Below are positions 63,501 through 64,000 of a stretch of DNA of 64,000 nucleotides, piece after piece; position 1 is the first letter of the stretch; every line of letters begins with the position of its first letter. The notes beneath the pieces were generated by a model, which was given only the letters and a program-made list of their open reading frames with translations, ran no database searches and was not told the origin of the DNA. Origin of the DNA: Tundrisphaera sp051175315 (GTDB lineage Bacteria; Planctomycetota; Planctomycetia; Isosphaerales; Isosphaeraceae); NCBI RefSeq assembly GCF_051175315.1, contig NZ_CP195100.1, positions 372,001 to 436,000 of the forward strand, written 5' to 3'. Made by a program: the position numbers and the translations under genes.

Positions 63501-63929
63501 TCAGCCGATCTCGTAGGATCGGAACCTGCCCTTGTCCTGTCCGGCCTCGCGGGCGGCTTCCCGTGGCTTATCTAGCGGGCTCTTGACGGGACGCGGCGTC
63601 ATGCCGCTACCGGTCGCCTCCGGCGAGTCCATGGTCTTCTCCTGGTAGACCTCGATCTGGGTAGGGTTGGCGATGGTGCCGGGCTCGTCATGCGTGCCGC
63701 CGATTTCGCCCAGCACCACGGACTGTAGATCCTTCAAGCCGCGGCGAAACTCCGCGCCGAGCACGGCGTATTGCTTCGGATCCTTGAGGCTGTCGATGGC
63801 CCGATCCAGGAGTGTCGGGCCGCGCCGCTCGGCGGCGGGCTGCGTCGGCGACGCGGCCACCGGGACGATCGGATGAATCTCGCGGTACTCCCCCTCGATG
63901 AAGTTGGGCGGCCCGGCATGCTCGCCCAC
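63501..63929 (-). CDS. Unknown element protein with related C-terminal tail
   Basis: A 142-residue protein from GTG 63929; the frame might start further upstream. No domain is recognised in the main part. It ends REAGQDKGRFRSYEIG, related to the tails of the 60637 and 61059 proteins. Confidence 0.55.
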   Translation of the reverse strand: MGEHAGPPNFIEGEYREIHPIVPVAASPTQPAAERRGPTLLDRAIDSLKDPKQYAVLGAEFRRGLKDLQSVVLGEIGGTHDEPGTIANPTQIEVYQEKTMDSPEATGSGMTPRPVKSPLDKPREAAREAGQDKGRFRSYEIG

Positions 63930-64000
63930 CGCGCGGGGCGGGTGCGCCGGGGGCTGGGTTTTTCGGGACAGGAGGTCACGGTTGGAGGATGAAGCCGGCA

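Larger units (their letters stand above)
58864..64000. mobile_element. Integrated element at tRNA-Leu (left end, continues past the window)
   Basis: Starts directly after tRNA-Leu(CAA), with a tyrosine recombinase read away from the tRNA, an excisionase-like gene and a leftward run of small genes, mostly without recognisable function. Base composition drops in 62080-63450 compared with the flanking chromosome. The right end, and so its direct repeat, is outside the window. Confidence 0.75.

Overview
The window looks like chromosomal DNA of a high-GC planctomycete, most likely of the Isosphaeraceae type; this is an inference from gene content. The signs are four Uma2-family (DUF820) genes, exported proteins with a planctomycete-type 'LE-x-R-x-L' N-terminal motif (a dockerin protein and a matrixin-like metalloprotease), a PEP-CTERM protein, an EF-Tu whose switch I reads KTVTI where RGITI is usual, and very GC-rich hairpins at gene ends.

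Region 1 (1-8064) has the 3' end of ispG, a methyltransferase with a zinc-ribbon-like N-terminus, two tandem Uma2 genes, two aldehyde dehydrogenases, metG and a 53-residue protein. Region 2 (8166-23165) is a gene-expression cluster in the classic order tRNA-Thr, tRNA-Tyr, tRNA-Gly, tRNA-Thr, tuf, rpmG, tRNA-Trp, secE, nusG, rplK, rplA, rplJ, rplL, rpoB, rpoC. Strong hairpins lie between rplL and rpoB and between rpoB and rpoC. Region 3 (23196-29825) has Uma2, a glycosyltransferase, a small zinc-ribbon membrane protein and a split str locus: rpsL-rpsG, then an opposite-strand LuxR regulator, then an unusual EF-G gene. Region 4 (29846-38265) has the dockerin protein, rplY-pth-rpsF-ssb-rplI-dnaB (no rpsR among them), an eight-helix membrane protein and a fourth Uma2.

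Region 5 (38266-43343) is a tightly overlapping hisS / HisRS-like paralog / hisG operon. It is flanked on both sides by pairs of 30-bp palindromic repeats in inverted orientation (BIME-like), and on one side by an array of AAACGAAGCCA motifs. Region 6 (43344-58627) holds accessory genes: a serine hydrolase, an old-yellow-enzyme/HDAC-like pair, a hybrid histidine kinase, a matrixin-like protease, an ABC exporter, a Tat-exported Cys-rich protein resembling copper-storage protein Csp1, a PEP-CTERM protein, a second motif array (AAACGAACCC), a protein with a degenerate diadenylate-cyclase-like domain, an exported helical-repeat protein and hslV.

Region 7 (58781-64000) is the left end of an integrated element: tRNA-Leu(CAA), a 16-bp perfect inverted repeat, a tyrosine recombinase, an excisionase-like gene and a leftward run of mostly unknown genes that leaves the window. 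Three otherwise unrelated proteins of this run end in a similar Arg-rich tail finishing E-[VI]-G. This shared C-terminus is the best candidate here for something undescribed.
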